Shown: piece by piece, positions 29,893-41,174 of the stretch
Layout of the letters: each line of letters opens with the position of its first letter
Position numbering within the stretch: the first letter of the stretch is position 1
From: Mycolicibacterium monacense
GTDB taxonomy: Bacteria > Actinomycetota > Actinomycetes > Mycobacteriales > Mycobacteriaceae
Reading direction: 5' to 3'
DNA: 64,000 nucleotides
Assembly: GCF_010731575.1 (NCBI RefSeq)
Contig: NZ_AP022617.1
Location: 4,340,001-4,404,000, forward strand
Notes under the pieces: model-generated
Told to the model about the DNA's origin: nothing
Database searches by the model: none
What the model saw: only the letters and a program-made list of their open reading frames with translations
Program-made: the position numbers and the translations under genes

Positions 29893-30894
29893 ATGACAAC
29901 GACGTCATCCCCTCACACCCCGACGCGCCACCACGAACCCCCGCCGGCCTTCCGCGCCGCCGGGATCGTCATCGCGCTGGCCGCCGTCGTCGCGATCGTC
30001 GCGCTCGCGTTCGCGCTGCCCGCGGCGAAATCGGGCCCGCACGACGTGCCGATCGGCGTCGCGGGCCCGCAGGCGGCCAACGGTCGGATCGCCGCGATGC
30101 TCGACGAGCGCGCCCCCGGCGCCTTCGCCGTCACCTACTACCCCGGCGAGGACGCGCTGCGGGACGCCATCGCCGACCGGCAGGTGTACGGCGGGCTGGC
30201 CGTCGGTCCGGACGGACGCAAGCTGCTCATCGCCAGCGGGGCCGGCCCGGCCGTGGCACAGGTGCTGACCCAACTCGGCACCGGCATGGCCGCCCAGACC
30301 GGCAGCGCTCCGACCATCGAGGACGTCGCCCCGCTGCCGGACACCGACCCACGCGGCACCGGACTGGCCGCCTCCGCCCTGCCGATCACCTTGGCCGGCA
30401 TCCTTCCGGCGATCGCACTGGTCCTCGCCCTGCGCCGGGAAGTCTGGACCCGCTTGGCCGCCGCCATCGTCTTCAGCGGCGTCGCCGCGTGGACGATCAC
30501 CGCCCTGCTGTACTACGTCCTCGGCTCGTTCGACCAGAACTTCTGGGGCGTGACGGCGGGTCTGACGCTCGGACTGCTCGCCTGCGGGCTGCCCATCCTG
30601 GGGCTCGGTTCGCTGTTCGGCCGGGTCGGTCTGGCCTGCGGCGCGGCACTGGCCCTGCTGGTCGGCAACCCGCTGTCCGGACTGAACAGCGCACCCGAGA
30701 TGCTGCCCCGCGGGTGGGGTGAGGTGGGCCAGTTGTTCCCCCAGGGCGCGACCGCGACGCTGCTGCGTTCGACGGCGTTCTTCGGCGGGGCCGGGGCGAC
30801 GTCGGCGATCGTCGTGGCGATCTGCTGGGCGGTGGCCGGCGCGGTACTCATCGCCCTGGCTGCGCTGCGAGAACGGGCGCGCACAGGAGACTGA
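29893..30894 (+). CDS. ABC-2/YhgE-like membrane protein
   Basis: 333 residues. One N-terminal helix (about 25-45), an extracytoplasmic domain (HDVPIGVAGPQAANGRIAAM, VYGGLAVGPDGRKLLIASG), and a C-terminal block of five or so helices from about residue 160. This layout is that of ABC-2 type permease/YhgE-Pip-like proteins without their own ATPase. RBS AGGAGG precedes the ATG. TetR control from the divergent gene suggests an efflux or envelope role; the substrate is unknown. Confidence 0.72.
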   Translation: MTTTSSPHTPTRHHEPPPAFRAAGIVIALAAVVAIVALAFALPAAKSGPHDVPIGVAGPQAANGRIAAMLDERAPGAFAVTYYPGEDALRDAIADRQVYGGLAVGPDGRKLLIASGAGPAVAQVLTQLGTGMAAQTGSAPTIEDVAPLPDTDPRGTGLAASALPITLAGILPAIALVLALRREVWTRLAAAIVFSGVAAWTITALLYYVLGSFDQNFWGVTAGLTLGLLACGLPILGLGSLFGRVGLACGAALALLVGNPLSGLNSAPEMLPRGWGEVGQLFPQGATATLLRSTAFFGGAGATSAIVVAICWAVAGAVLIALAALRERARTGD

Positions 30895-30910
30895 CTTACA
30901 CTCGCACGAC

Positions 30911-32077
30911 GTGGGACTCGACGACCGTGACGCGCTGGCGGTACTGCGCGACGCGGTCAATCCCCGTCGCGGCTCCGACCCCCTGATCGCCGACTTCTAC
31001 ACCCGCTGGTTCGCCGCCGACCTCTCGGTGCGCGACCTGTTCCCGCCGGACATGGCCCGCCAGCGCACCGTCTTCGCCGAAGCGATGACCTGGCTGTTCG
31101 GCGAACTGATCGACCAGCGCGCCGAAGAGCCCGTGGCGTTCCTGGCCCAACTCGGCCGCGACCACCGCAAATACGGTGTGGTGCAACGGCATTACGACAC
31201 CATGGGTGACGCGCTGTACGCCGCGCTGCGCAGCGGGCTCGCCGACCAGTGGTCCGATCGGGTGGCCGAGGCCGCCCACGACGCCGTCGCCCTGGCCACC
31301 GGGGTGATGCGCGGCGCCGCGGACGCCGAAGAGGGCCCGCCGTTCTGCGACGGCACCGTCATCGAGCACATCCGCGCCACCCGCGACGTATCCGTGGTGC
31401 GGTTGAAACTCGACCAGCCGCTGGCCTACCACCCGGGTCAGTACGTCACCGTCCAGGTGCCGCAGTGGCCGCGGCGCTGGCGGTACTTCAGCCCCGCGAT
31501 CCCCGCCGATCCGGACGGGTACATCGAATTCCACATCCGTTCGGTGCCCGGCGGCATGGTGAGCACCGCGATCGTCAACGAGACCCAGGTCGGTGACCGC
31601 TGGCGGGTGTCGAACCCTCACGGCGCACTGGCCGTCGACCGCGACGGCGGCGACGTGCTGATGGTCGCGGGCAGCACCGGCCTGGCCCCGTTGCGGACGC
31701 TGATCATGGATATGACCCGATTCGGGGTGAACCCGCGCGTACACCTGTTCTTCGGGGGACGGTTCCCGTGCGATCTGTACGACCTCATGACGCTGTGGCA
31801 GATCGCCTCGACCAATCCGTGGCTGTCGGTGACGCCGGTGTCGGAGTACAGCAGCGATCCGCCGTGGGCGGCCGACTATCCCGACCCGTCGCCGCCGCGG
31901 GGGCTGCACGTCCGCCAGACCGGGCGACTCGACGCGGTGGTCACCCGCTACGGCAACTGGGGTGACCGGCAGATCCTGATCTGCGGCGGGGTGGCGATGA
32001 CCGAGGCCACCAAGGCCGCGCTGATCGCCAAAGGCGCTCCACCCGAACGCATTCAGCACGACCCGCTGACCACCTGA
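30911..32077 (+). CDS. Flavohaemoprotein (globin plus FAD/NAD reductase), mycobacterial type II-like
   Basis: 388 residues from GTG 30911. Residues about 1-140 are a globin (PLIADFYTRWFAADLSVRDLFP, GRDHRKYGVVQRHY with the likely proximal histidine). Residues 150-388 form a ferredoxin-reductase module: RYFSPA for FAD, GSTGLAPLRTLIMD for the nicotinamide nucleotide, and CGGVAMTEAT. It resembles Rv0385, whose group is reported to act on D-lactate rather than as a NO dioxygenase. It follows the membrane protein by 16 bases but need not share its role. Confidence 0.83.
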   Translation: MGLDDRDALAVLRDAVNPRRGSDPLIADFYTRWFAADLSVRDLFPPDMARQRTVFAEAMTWLFGELIDQRAEEPVAFLAQLGRDHRKYGVVQRHYDTMGDALYAALRSGLADQWSDRVAEAAHDAVALATGVMRGAADAEEGPPFCDGTVIEHIRATRDVSVVRLKLDQPLAYHPGQYVTVQVPQWPRRWRYFSPAIPADPDGYIEFHIRSVPGGMVSTAIVNETQVGDRWRVSNPHGALAVDRDGGDVLMVAGSTGLAPLRTLIMDMTRFGVNPRVHLFFGGRFPCDLYDLMTLWQIASTNPWLSVTPVSEYSSDPPWAADYPDPSPPRGLHVRQTGRLDAVVTRYGNWGDRQILICGGVAMTEATKAALIAKGAPPERIQHDPLTT

Positions 32078-32124
32078 CCACAGCGCCGGGCCACCGGGCG
32101 GCCGTACCGTGCCACACTGGCGAC

Positions 32125-33027
32125 GTGGCCGAACACCAACCCGTCACACTGAGCGATCCGTCGTCCTCGGTGACCGCGACCTATGTGCCCGCCGCGGGGA
32201 TGATCTGCACATCGCTGGCCGACGGCGGGGTCGAGTTCCTCGGCCAGCGCCGCGGCGTGGAGGCCTACATCACCAGCGGTAAGACGATGGGTATCCCGCT
32301 TCTCTACCCGTGGGCGAACCGGTTGAGCTCGAGCAAGTACGCCATCGACGGCGGCGTGGTCACGCTCACCCCGGGCGTTGCGGGGGTGCGCACCGACGAA
32401 AACGGGGTGCCGATCCACGGGGTGCTGGGCGCCTACCCGGGGTGGGTGGTCACCGAGCGGTCCGACAACACGCTGGTGGCCGAGGTCGACTGGACCGACA
32501 AACCGCGCCTGCTGGCGACCTTCCCGTTCCCCCACGTCCTCACGATGTCGGTGACGCTGGCCGACCGGACCCTGACCGTGGAGACCACGGTGACGCCGTC
32601 GGCCGCAGCACCGGTCCCGCTCTGCTACGGCTACCACCCGTACCTGCAGATCCCGGACGTCGCGCGCGCGCAGTGGCAGCTGCAGTCCCCGACGATGCGC
32701 CACCTGCGCGTCGACGCCTGGGGTCTGCCGACGGGGGCCACCGAGGAATGGGCGGGTGGCACCGCACCGCTCGGCGACCGCGAACTCGACCACGGTTTCG
32801 ACCAGGTCGGCGACGGCGCGCTGTTCGTCCTCGCCGGTGGTGACCGGCGGGTGGAGGTGACGTTCGAAAAAGGTTATCCGGCAGCGCAACTCTTCGCACC
32901 GTCGGCCGACGATCTGGTCGCCGTCGAACCGATGGCCGCGCCCACCGACGCGCTGCGCCGCGAGAACTACCGGGTGGCGGCGCCGGGTGAACCCGATACG
33001 AGTCGGTTCACCATCAGGGTGACCTAG
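32125..33027 (+). CDS. Aldose 1-epimerase family protein
   Basis: 300 residues of the galactose mutarotase fold. Typical residues: GKTMGIPLLYPWANRL near residue 52, the histidine in PIHGVLGAYPGW, the YGYHPYLQIP segment with the second histidine, and LDHGFDQV. It interconverts anomers of a hexose or hexose phosphate; the substrate is not defined. The GTG at 32125 is taken as start. The last four bases overlap the end of the convergent hspR gene. Confidence 0.85.
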   Translation: MAEHQPVTLSDPSSSVTATYVPAAGMICTSLADGGVEFLGQRRGVEAYITSGKTMGIPLLYPWANRLSSSKYAIDGGVVTLTPGVAGVRTDENGVPIHGVLGAYPGWVVTERSDNTLVAEVDWTDKPRLLATFPFPHVLTMSVTLADRTLTVETTVTPSAAAPVPLCYGYHPYLQIPDVARAQWQLQSPTMRHLRVDAWGLPTGATEEWAGGTAPLGDRELDHGFDQVGDGALFVLAGGDRRVEVTFEKGYPAAQLFAPSADDLVAVEPMAAPTDALRRENYRVAAPGEPDTSRFTIRVT

Positions 33028-33413
33028 CGGCCGCGGCCGTGCCGCGGCTGCCACACGACCAGCGCGGTGCTCTTCGCCGGCACCGCGAGATCGCGGCGCT
33101 GGTTGGCGCGCAACTCCTCGACCTCGCGGACCAGTTCCTTGACGCGCGACTGCAGCGCCTCGACCTGGTTGGTCAGTTCGATGATGCGTTTGATCCCGGC
33201 CAGGTTGACGCCCTCGTCCTGCGACAACCGCTGCACCTCGCGCAGCAGGTCGACGTCGCGCTCGGAGTAGCGCCGGCCGCCGCCGGACGTGCGCTGCGGG
33301 CTGACCAGGCCGAGCCGGTCATAGGTGCGCAGCGTCTGCGCGTGCATACCGGCCAACTCGGCGGCCACCGAGATCAGGAAGGTGCGCGCTTCCTCGTTCC
33401 GTTTGGCCGCCAC
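33024..33413 (-). CDS. hspR: HspR, MerR-family heat-shock repressor
   Basis: 129 residues from a GTG. The MerR helix-turn-helix is FLISVAAELAGMHAQTLRTYDRLGLVSP, followed by the GGRRYSERDVDLL wing and a coiled coil (about 80-110). HspR binds HAIR elements and represses dnaK and clpB, with DnaK as co-repressor. HAIR sites are present upstream of both here. It is the last gene of dnaK-grpE-dnaJ-hspR, two bases after the dnaJ stop. Confidence 0.95.
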   Translation of the reverse strand: MAAKRNEEARTFLISVAAELAGMHAQTLRTYDRLGLVSPQRTSGGGRRYSERDVDLLREVQRLSQDEGVNLAGIKRIIELTNQVEALQSRVKELVREVEELRANQRRDLAVPAKSTALVVWQPRHGRGR

Positions 33414-33415
33414 GA

Positions 33416-34594
33416 TCAGGCTCCTGCCCAGCCGGCCCGCGGGTCGAATCCGCTCGCGCGCTCGGCCTTCGCGTAGGCCTCCAGCGCCTCGGCGGCCTCA
33501 CCCTCGAGGTTCGGCGGAACCGCGACCTTGACGGTGACCAGCAGGTCGCCGTGCCCGCCGCCACGCTTGGGCACACCGCGCCCACGCACCCGCAGGATGC
33601 GGCCGTCGGAGGTGCCCTTGGGCACCCGCACACCGACCTTGCCCTCCAGCGTCGGGACGGAAAGCGTTGTGCCGAGCGCCAACTCGTGGAAGCTGACCGG
33701 CACGGAGACGGTGAGGTCGTCACCGTCGCGGCCGAACACCTTGTCCGGACGCACATGGACGGTCACGTACAGATCGCCCGAGGGCGCACCGCGCAGACCC
33801 GCCTCGCCCTGACCGGCCAACCGGATCCGCTGACCGTCCTCCACGCCCGGGGGGATCCGCACGTTGATGGTGCGGGTCCTGGTGGTGACGCCGGTGCCTT
33901 TGCACTCGCCGCAGGGGTGCTCGATGATCGAGCCGCTGCCCTTGCACTCGGTGCAGGGTTCGGAGAACCCGAACGCGCCCTGGTTGCGGTTGACCACCCC
34001 GGCGCCGTTGCAGTTCGGGCACACCTTCGGGCTGGTGCCCGGACGTGCGCCGCTGCCATGGCAATTCGTGCACGGTGCCGGGCTGGTCAGCCGCAGCGGC
34101 ATCGCCACACCCTTAGTGGCCTCCAGGAACGACAGCTCGGTCTCGGTCTCGAGGTCGTTACCCCGCCGGGGCCGGCTGGGCCGCGGCGAGGCACCCCGCC
34201 CGAACAGACCACCGAACAGGTCGCCGATGTTGGCGCCGCCGGTCTGCCCGGCGGCGTCGAAGAGGTCGTTGAGGTTGAACTCGACCCCACCGTCGGCGCC
34301 GCCGAAACCGCCGAATCCTCCGCCGCCGCCGTTGAACCGGCCACGCCCGAAGCCGCCGCCGGCGAACAGCCGGCGGGTTTCGTCGTACTCCTTGCGCTTC
34401 GCCGCGTCCGACAGCACGCTGTGCGCCTCGGACACCGCCTTGAACCGCTCGGCGGCGGACGGGTCCGGGTTCGTGTCGGGGTGAAGATCGCGGGCCAACT
34501 TCCGGTAGGCCTTCTTGATCTCGTCCGCGCTGGCGTCAGAGGAGACGCCGAGCTCCTTGTAGAAGTCCTTCTCGACCCACTCGCGTTGGGCCAT
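33416..34594 (-). CDS. dnaJ: Chaperone DnaJ
   Basis: 392 residues, type I DnaJ. The J domain has the HPD motif in [16 protein letters not shown]; a Gly/Phe-rich region follows; the zinc domain has four CxxCxGxG repeats ([32 protein letters not shown]); the C-terminal substrate domains complete it. It delivers clients to DnaK and stimulates its ATPase. It matches DnaJ1 of mycobacteria by its place in the dnaK operon. Confidence 0.96.
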   Translation of the reverse strand: MAQREWVEKDFYKELGVSSDASADEIKKAYRKLARDLHPDTNPDPSAAERFKAVSEAHSVLSDAAKRKEYDETRRLFAGGGFGRGRFNGGGGGFGGFGGADGGVEFNLNDLFDAAGQTGGANIGDLFGGLFGRGASPRPSRPRRGNDLETETELSFLEATKGVAMPLRLTSPAPCTNCHGSGARPGTSPKVCPNCNGAGVVNRNQGAFGFSEPCTECKGSGSIIEHPCGECKGTGVTTRTRTINVRIPPGVEDGQRIRLAGQGEAGLRGAPSGDLYVTVHVRPDKVFGRDGDDLTVSVPVSFHELALGTTLSVPTLEGKVGVRVPKGTSDGRILRVRGRGVPKRGGGHGDLLVTVKVAVPPNLEGEAAEALEAYAKAERASGFDPRAGWAGA

Positions 34595-34622
34595 ACCGCG
34601 TCACCTCCTCACCTTTCTCTCG

Positions 34623-35266
34623 TTACTGGTTGTCTGATTCTGCGGCCTCGCGCCCCGCCGCGCTGGCGTTCTCGGCCGTGTCGCCCGCGGGCACGGTGTC
34701 CACCACGCCGACGAGCGCGTGGCGCACCACCTGGTCACCGACCTTGTAACCGCGGCGCATCACGGTGCCGACGACGGGGTGGGTGCCCTCGCCCTCGTGC
34801 TGAACGGCCTCGTGCAGGCCGGGGTCGAACTCGTCGCCCTCCTCGCCGTACGGCGTCAGCCCCAGCCCCTCGAGCGTGCTCACCAGCTTGTCCGCGACCG
34901 CCTTGAGCGGGCCGGTGTCGAGGTCGCCGTGGCTGCGTGCCCGGTCGAGGTCATCGAGGATCGGCAGCAGCTGCGCCATCACCCCTGCCTTGGCGCGGTC
35001 CGCCGTCAGCTGCTGATCGCGCAGGGCCCGCTTGCGGTAGTTGGCGAAGTCGGCCTGCACCCGCTGGAGATCGGCGAGCAGCTCACCGGCCTTGTCGGCC
35101 TCCTCCGGGGTCTCCCCTGCGAAGGAGTCCGGCGCGGCGTCCGGCGCCGGCCCACTGGGGGCCGGGCCGGACGGATCGCGTACCTCACCCGTCACGGGAT
35201 CGATGCGCCGCTTGTCGGTGACGGTCACCGGCTCCTGCGGATCGCTCTCGCTGTTGAAGGGACGGG

Positions 35267-35270
<4 letters not shown>
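34623..35270 (-). CDS. grpE: Nucleotide exchange factor GrpE
   Basis: 215 residues. A disordered acidic N-terminal part is followed by the long dimer coiled coil ([24 protein letters not shown]) and the four-helix/beta domain ending in [21 protein letters not shown], the family signature. It releases ADP from DnaK. The GTG start overlaps the dnaK stop by four bases. Confidence 0.96.
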
Positions 35271-37135
<1,865 letters not shown>

Positions 37136-37175
37136 GGTTTGTCCTCCTTGTTACCGACTACTACGTTTGTGGGGT

Positions 37176-37196
37176 CTGAGCGGACCGCACTCAAGA
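37176..37196. promoter_or_regulatory. HAIR-like element, dnaK-proximal copy
   Basis: TCTGAGC-ggaccgc-ACTCAAG has a perfect right arm and a degenerate left arm relative to CTTGAGT-N7-ACTCAAG. It is 41 bases before the dnaK ATG and 34 bases from a better copy, giving HspR two places to bind. Confidence 0.7.
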
Positions 37197-37229
37197 CTGC
37201 TCCGCCGGAGGCCCGGCTGTCAACTCAGA

Positions 37230-37250
37230 CTTGAGCGAAGTTCACTCAAC
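37230..37250. promoter_or_regulatory. HAIR element (HspR operator) upstream of dnaK
   Basis: CTTGAGC-gaagttc-ACTCAAC matches the HAIR consensus in 12 of 14 arm positions, almost the same as the clpB copy. It lies 95-115 bases upstream of dnaK and about 100 bases before the divergent gene at 37351. Confidence 0.85.
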
Positions 37251-37350
37251 TTGTCGTTACCCTCAACTGGTCGGCCGACGGATTTGTTCCCGGCGCGGAT
37301 TTTTTGTCCACTACGCCCACCGCCGGCACCGGTAGGCGGACGATCAGGGC

Positions 37351-38094
37351 ATGGAAACCACCGTCGACGAGATCGCGCCCGGAGTCTTCCGGCTGTCGAC
37401 CTACGTTCCCGAGATCACCGAGCACGGGTTCACCTTCAACCAGTTCCTGCTCACCGGTGACGAGCCGTTCCTCTTCCACTGCGGACAACGGCAACTCTTC
37501 CCGCTGGTGTCGGCGGCGATCCAACGGGTCATCCCCCTCGAAAAGCTGCGATGGATCTCGTTCGGCCATCTCGAGGCCGACGAGTGCGGCGCGATGAACC
37601 TTCTGCTCGCGAGCGCCCCGAACGCCCAGGTGGTGCACGGTCAGCTCGCCTGCATGCTGTCGCTGACCGACATGTGCGACCGGCCACCGGTCGCGGCCAC
37701 CGACGAACCGCTCGACACCGGCGGGCACTCGCTGCGGTTCATCGCCACCCCGCATGTCCCGCACAACTGGGAGGCGGGCCTGTGGTTCGACGACGCGACA
37801 GGCACATTGCTTGCGGGGGATCTGTTCACCCATGTCGGCCGCTGTCCCGCGCTCACCGAAAACGATTGCGTCGCTCCGGCTCTCGAGGCGGAGGCCTTCT
37901 TTCACGCCACCGGGCTCTGCACCGATCTCGTTCCCACGCTGACCACCCTGGCCGAGTTGCGCCCGACGACGCTGGCGATCATGCACGGTTCGTCGTTCAC
38001 CGGCGACGGCGAGCACCAGCTGCGCCGGCTCGCCGACGGCTACACCGACATGATGCGCGCGTCACTCCAGTCACTTACACCACAACCCCCGTAG
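37351..38094 (+). CDS. Metallo-beta-lactamase-fold di-iron protein (ODP-like)
   Basis: 247 residues. Instead of HxHxDH it has His-x-Glu-x-Asp in FGHLEADECGAMN (about residue 71), the di-iron ligand set of flavodiiron and oxygen-binding di-iron proteins (ODP). GVFRLSTYVPEITEHGFTFNQFLL, TPHVPHNWEAGLWFD, LLAGDLFTHVGR and IMHGSSF supply the other ligands. No flavodoxin domain is attached. O2 or peroxide sensing or reduction is inferred. It is divergent from dnaK, so both promoters share the HspR-site region. Confidence 0.8.
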   Translation: METTVDEIAPGVFRLSTYVPEITEHGFTFNQFLLTGDEPFLFHCGQRQLFPLVSAAIQRVIPLEKLRWISFGHLEADECGAMNLLLASAPNAQVVHGQLACMLSLTDMCDRPPVAATDEPLDTGGHSLRFIATPHVPHNWEAGLWFDDATGTLLAGDLFTHVGRCPALTENDCVAPALEAEAFFHATGLCTDLVPTLTTLAELRPTTLAIMHGSSFTGDGEHQLRRLADGYTDMMRASLQSLTPQPP

Positions 38095-38103
38095 GGTTGA
38101 GGG

Positions 38104-38664
38104 GTGCGGTCAAAGGTGGTGATGGCGGGCGTCGTCACCGTCGCCACGCTGCTCACGGGCTGCCAGAACGACACCAGCGGCACCGCGGTCCGAAGCCCCG
38201 ACTCGCTCATCGAACCGACCGAGCCCACGGTCCCGACCCCGCGGCCGTCCCGCACCTCCACTCCTGCCCCGCCGCCGCGCACCCTCACCCCGGCGCCGCC
38301 CAGCGCGTCCGCGCCGCCGTCGGCCGCCGAGGTGCTCGCACCGCAGAACGGTTACGTGTTCATCCAGACGAAGTCCGGTAAGACGCGCTGCCAACTCAGC
38401 ACCGAGGAGGTCGGCTGCGAAGCGCAGTTCACCGACTCCCCCGAGGTCGGCGGCCTGCCGGCCAACGGTGTGCGCCTGTCGGCCGACGGGCAGGTCGAGT
38501 GGGTGCTCGGCAACCTCGGCGACATCCCGGCCGTGACCCTGGACTACCGCCGCTACTCGGTGGTGGGGTGGACGATCGACGCGAGCAGCGACGGCACCCG
38601 CTTCACCAACGACCGCACCCAGCGCGGCATGTTCGTCTCCGTCGAACGGGTGCAGACTTTCTGA
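38104..38664 (+). CDS. Putative lipoprotein with Pro/Thr-rich linker
   Basis: 186 residues from a GTG. VVMAGVVTVATLLTGC is a lipoprotein signal with lipobox LTGC (Cys20). A Pro/Thr/Ser-rich linker (about 35-78) leads to a small C-terminal domain (NGYVFIQTKSGKTRCQLSTE, VGCEAQFTDSPEVGG) with two cysteines that could form a disulfide. Many mycobacterial cell-wall lipoproteins have this layout. Function unknown. It begins nine bases after the di-iron protein gene. Confidence 0.75.
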   Translation: MRSKVVMAGVVTVATLLTGCQNDTSGTAVRSPDSLIEPTEPTVPTPRPSRTSTPAPPPRTLTPAPPSASAPPSAAEVLAPQNGYVFIQTKSGKTRCQLSTEEVGCEAQFTDSPEVGGLPANGVRLSADGQVEWVLGNLGDIPAVTLDYRRYSVVGWTIDASSDGTRFTNDRTQRGMFVSVERVQTF

Positions 38665-38716
38665 CTTGTCGGTCACACCGGTTTGAAGACATGCGGCCGC
38701 CGGGCATGTTGCACCA

Positions 38717-40132
38717 GTGAGCGAACAGCGTCCTGCCCCACACATTTTCGTGCTGTTCGGCGCGACCGGCGATCTGGCGAAACGCAAACTGTTCCCCGGT
38801 CTGTACCGGCTGGCCGCGGCGGGACGCCTGCCGGAGGAGTACGCGATCATCGGATCGGGCCGCCACTCCCCGGGCGGCGACGACGAGTTCCGCGACAGCG
38901 TGGGCGACGGGTTGCGCGACTCGGTCGACGACATCGACGATCGCGTGCTGTCAAACCTGTTGCAAAGCTTGTCTTTTCAGACCTCCGACAGTGACGACGG
39001 CAGCGACCTCGCCGAGGCCGTCCGCTCCGCCCGGACGCGACTCGGCGACGGCGCCCAGACGTTGATCTACCTGTCGGTCCCACCCAGGGCGATGCAGCCC
39101 ATGATCGGGATGCTGGGCCGTGAGGGGCTCGCCGAGGGTGCACGGGTGGTCGTCGAGAAACCCTTCGGCACCGACCTGGACACCGCGCGCGAACTCGACG
39201 CGACGCTCAAGGACGTCGTCGACGAGGATCAGGTCTACCGCATCGACCACTTCATCGGGAAGGAGGCGGTGCAGAACATCCTGGCGGTGCGGTTCGCCAA
39301 CGGCCTGATCGAACCCGCCTGGCACCGCAACCACCTCGTGTCGGTGCAGATCGACGTCCCCGAAGAACTCACGATCGAGGGCCGCGGCAGCTTCTACGAG
39401 TCGATGGGCTGTTTCCGCGACATGATCTCCACGCATCTGTGCCAGGTGCTGGGGTTCGTCGCGATGGAGCCGCCCGTCCACCTCGATCCGGTGTCGCTGC
39501 GCAACGAGAAGGCCAAGGTCTTCGAGGCCATGCGACCGCTGGATCCCGACCGCGTGGTGTTCGGTCAGTACGACGGATACCGCGAGGAGGAGGGCGTCGC
39601 CGACGATTCGCAGGTCGAGACGTTCGTCGCGCTCGAGGCGTTCATCGACACCGAGCGGTGGCAGGGCGTGCCGTTCTACCTGCGCACCGGCAAGGCGCTC
39701 GGGGCCACCCGACGCACCGTCACGCTGACCTTCCGCAGCCCGCCGATGGCGCTGTTCGGCGCCGACGACAACGAGCACTCCCCCAACCAACTGGTCCTGG
39801 AACTGACCGACTCACCGGAGTTCCAGGTCCGGCTGCTGGCCAAACGACCCGGCCCCGACCTCGGGCTGATGCCGCTCGACCTCAGTCTCGGCGTGGCCGA
39901 CGAGGATTCCGACGACACCCCGCTCGAGGCCTACGAGCGGTTGCTGCTCGACGTGATGCGCGGGGACCAGACCCTGTTCACCCGCGCCGACGAGGTGGAC
40001 CGGCTGTGGCAGGTGTGCCAGCCGGTGCTCGACGCACCGCCACCGGCGCTCACCTACGCTTCCGGCTCGTGGGGTCCGCAGGAAGCGCTGGCCCTGCCCG
40101 GCGCGGCGGGGTGGCGGCTGCCGGATGCGTGA
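38717..40132 (+). CDS. zwf: Glucose-6-phosphate 1-dehydrogenase
   Basis: 471 residues from a GTG. The nucleotide motif is [17 protein letters not shown], the active site [22 protein letters not shown] (DHFIGKE in place of the common DHYLGKE), and VEKPFGTDL and YLRTGK are present. It oxidises glucose 6-phosphate to start the pentose phosphate pathway. No phosphogluconate or opcA gene is adjacent, so this looks like an isolated extra copy rather than the operon gene. Confidence 0.92.
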   Translation: MSEQRPAPHIFVLFGATGDLAKRKLFPGLYRLAAAGRLPEEYAIIGSGRHSPGGDDEFRDSVGDGLRDSVDDIDDRVLSNLLQSLSFQTSDSDDGSDLAEAVRSARTRLGDGAQTLIYLSVPPRAMQPMIGMLGREGLAEGARVVVEKPFGTDLDTARELDATLKDVVDEDQVYRIDHFIGKEAVQNILAVRFANGLIEPAWHRNHLVSVQIDVPEELTIEGRGSFYESMGCFRDMISTHLCQVLGFVAMEPPVHLDPVSLRNEKAKVFEAMRPLDPDRVVFGQYDGYREEEGVADDSQVETFVALEAFIDTERWQGVPFYLRTGKALGATRRTVTLTFRSPPMALFGADDNEHSPNQLVLELTDSPEFQVRLLAKRPGPDLGLMPLDLSLGVADEDSDDTPLEAYERLLLDVMRGDQTLFTRADEVDRLWQVCQPVLDAPPPALTYASGSWGPQEALALPGAAGWRLPDA

Positions 40133-40139
40133 GCCGGTG

Positions 40140-40616
40140 TCAGTCGAGCGCGACCTCGACCACCGGTAGCTCGGTGCCCGGCGGCTCGACCCGGCCGCCG
40201 AGGTTCCGCTCGAGGACTCCTCTCAGAGCGCGCCACGCCCGCGGATGGCGGCTCCGGTAGTCGGTCAGCGCATCATCGGCTTCGGGCCCGGTCAACCGCC
40301 GGGCGGTCGCCGGCACCGAGATGCGCCGCCCCGTCGACACGCGCACCCGGGGTTGGGCCGCGACGTTGCGCAACCACTGCGCCTGTTCGCCGAATCCCGA
40401 AGCGACGGTGTAGGAGTCGCGCGTGCGATGCGCGACCACCTCGAGCACTACGTAGCGGCGCCTGCCGGTGCTGCGGCCGACGTGTTCGAGCATCAAGAAC
40501 CGGTCGCCCAGCATGAAGCCGAGGCCGCATCGGTACAGCAGGATCGGCGCGCGTACCAGGGGCCGGCACCGCAGCATCCGCTCCACCACACCGGTCGCTC
40601 GTCCGGCGCTCAGCAT
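40140..40616 (-). CDS. Deazaflavin-dependent nitroreductase family (DUF385) protein
   Basis: 158 residues from ATG 40616. FMLGDRFLMLEHVGRSTGRRRYVVLEVVAH and SGFGEQAQWLRNVAAQP are the conserved core of the Ddn-like split-barrel family, which binds F420. The start overlaps the stop of the upstream lipoprotein gene. The substrate is unknown. Confidence 0.83.
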   Translation of the reverse strand: MLSAGRATGVVERMLRCRPLVRAPILLYRCGLGFMLGDRFLMLEHVGRSTGRRRYVVLEVVAHRTRDSYTVASGFGEQAQWLRNVAAQPRVRVSTGRRISVPATARRLTGPEADDALTDYRSRHPRAWRALRGVLERNLGGRVEPPGTELPVVEVALD

Positions 40617-41077
40617 TGCACTTCGAAGGAGAAGCGTGCGGTCTGGGCGAGCTCGTGCGGACGCGCGGTGTACACGCCGTAGGCCGTGCCGCCCAGTTCG
40701 GTTGTGTCGCCGTCGTTTCTGACGGTCTTGATGCTCCCGACGCCGCCCTCCCAGAAGTCTCCCGAGAATCCGCCCAGGTCGCGGATCTTCACCCACTTCG
40801 CCACGGGCCGCGCACCGCCGACGTCGAGAACGCCGGTGATCTCCCCCCGCGAATTCCCGGCCCGGACCGACAGATACTTCTGCTGGCGTTCGCATCGGGG
40901 CACGAGCGATGCGACGGCGGTGTCGTTCACCGTCACCGTCGCGCGCGAGACAGGGGGTTCGGTCGGCTGTTGCTCGGAACAGCCGGCGAGTACCGCCGAC
41001 AGCGCGAGGGCCGTCGCGGCGACCCGGGTCAGCGGTCGCCGCGGAGCTAGGCCAAGCCCTCGCAGTCTGTCCACCAT
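40610..41077 (-). CDS. LpqH (19-kDa antigen) family lipoprotein
   Basis: 155 residues from ATG 41077. The signal peptide RPLTRVAATALALSAVLAGC ends in lipobox LAGC. The mature domain contains VTVNDTAVASLVPRC, GVLDVGGARPVAKWVKI and the C-terminal ELGGTAYGVYTARPHELAQT then FSFEVQC, which parallels the GTATGV...KSFEIEVTC end of LpqH. Two cysteines are placed for the family disulfide. Surface-exposed lipoprotein; some homologs signal through TLR2. Confidence 0.75.
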   Translation of the reverse strand: MVDRLRGLGLAPRRPLTRVAATALALSAVLAGCSEQQPTEPPVSRATVTVNDTAVASLVPRCERQQKYLSVRAGNSRGEITGVLDVGGARPVAKWVKIRDLGGFSGDFWEGGVGSIKTVRNDGDTTELGGTAYGVYTARPHELAQTARFSFEVQC

Positions 41078-41174
41078 GGGGTCACATACCCCGTCTCGCC
41101 ACCGCTGATACGTGTCGCGGAGGCGCGGGGACCGGTACCCGTATCGGAGCGGCGCGCAGGGGGTAAGGGGCGGC

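Noticed and set aside
37251..37350. A possible small gene or riboswitch between the HAIR site and the di-iron protein
   Set aside because: No open frame with a ribosome site and no recognisable riboswitch fold; it looks like plain promoter/leader DNA.
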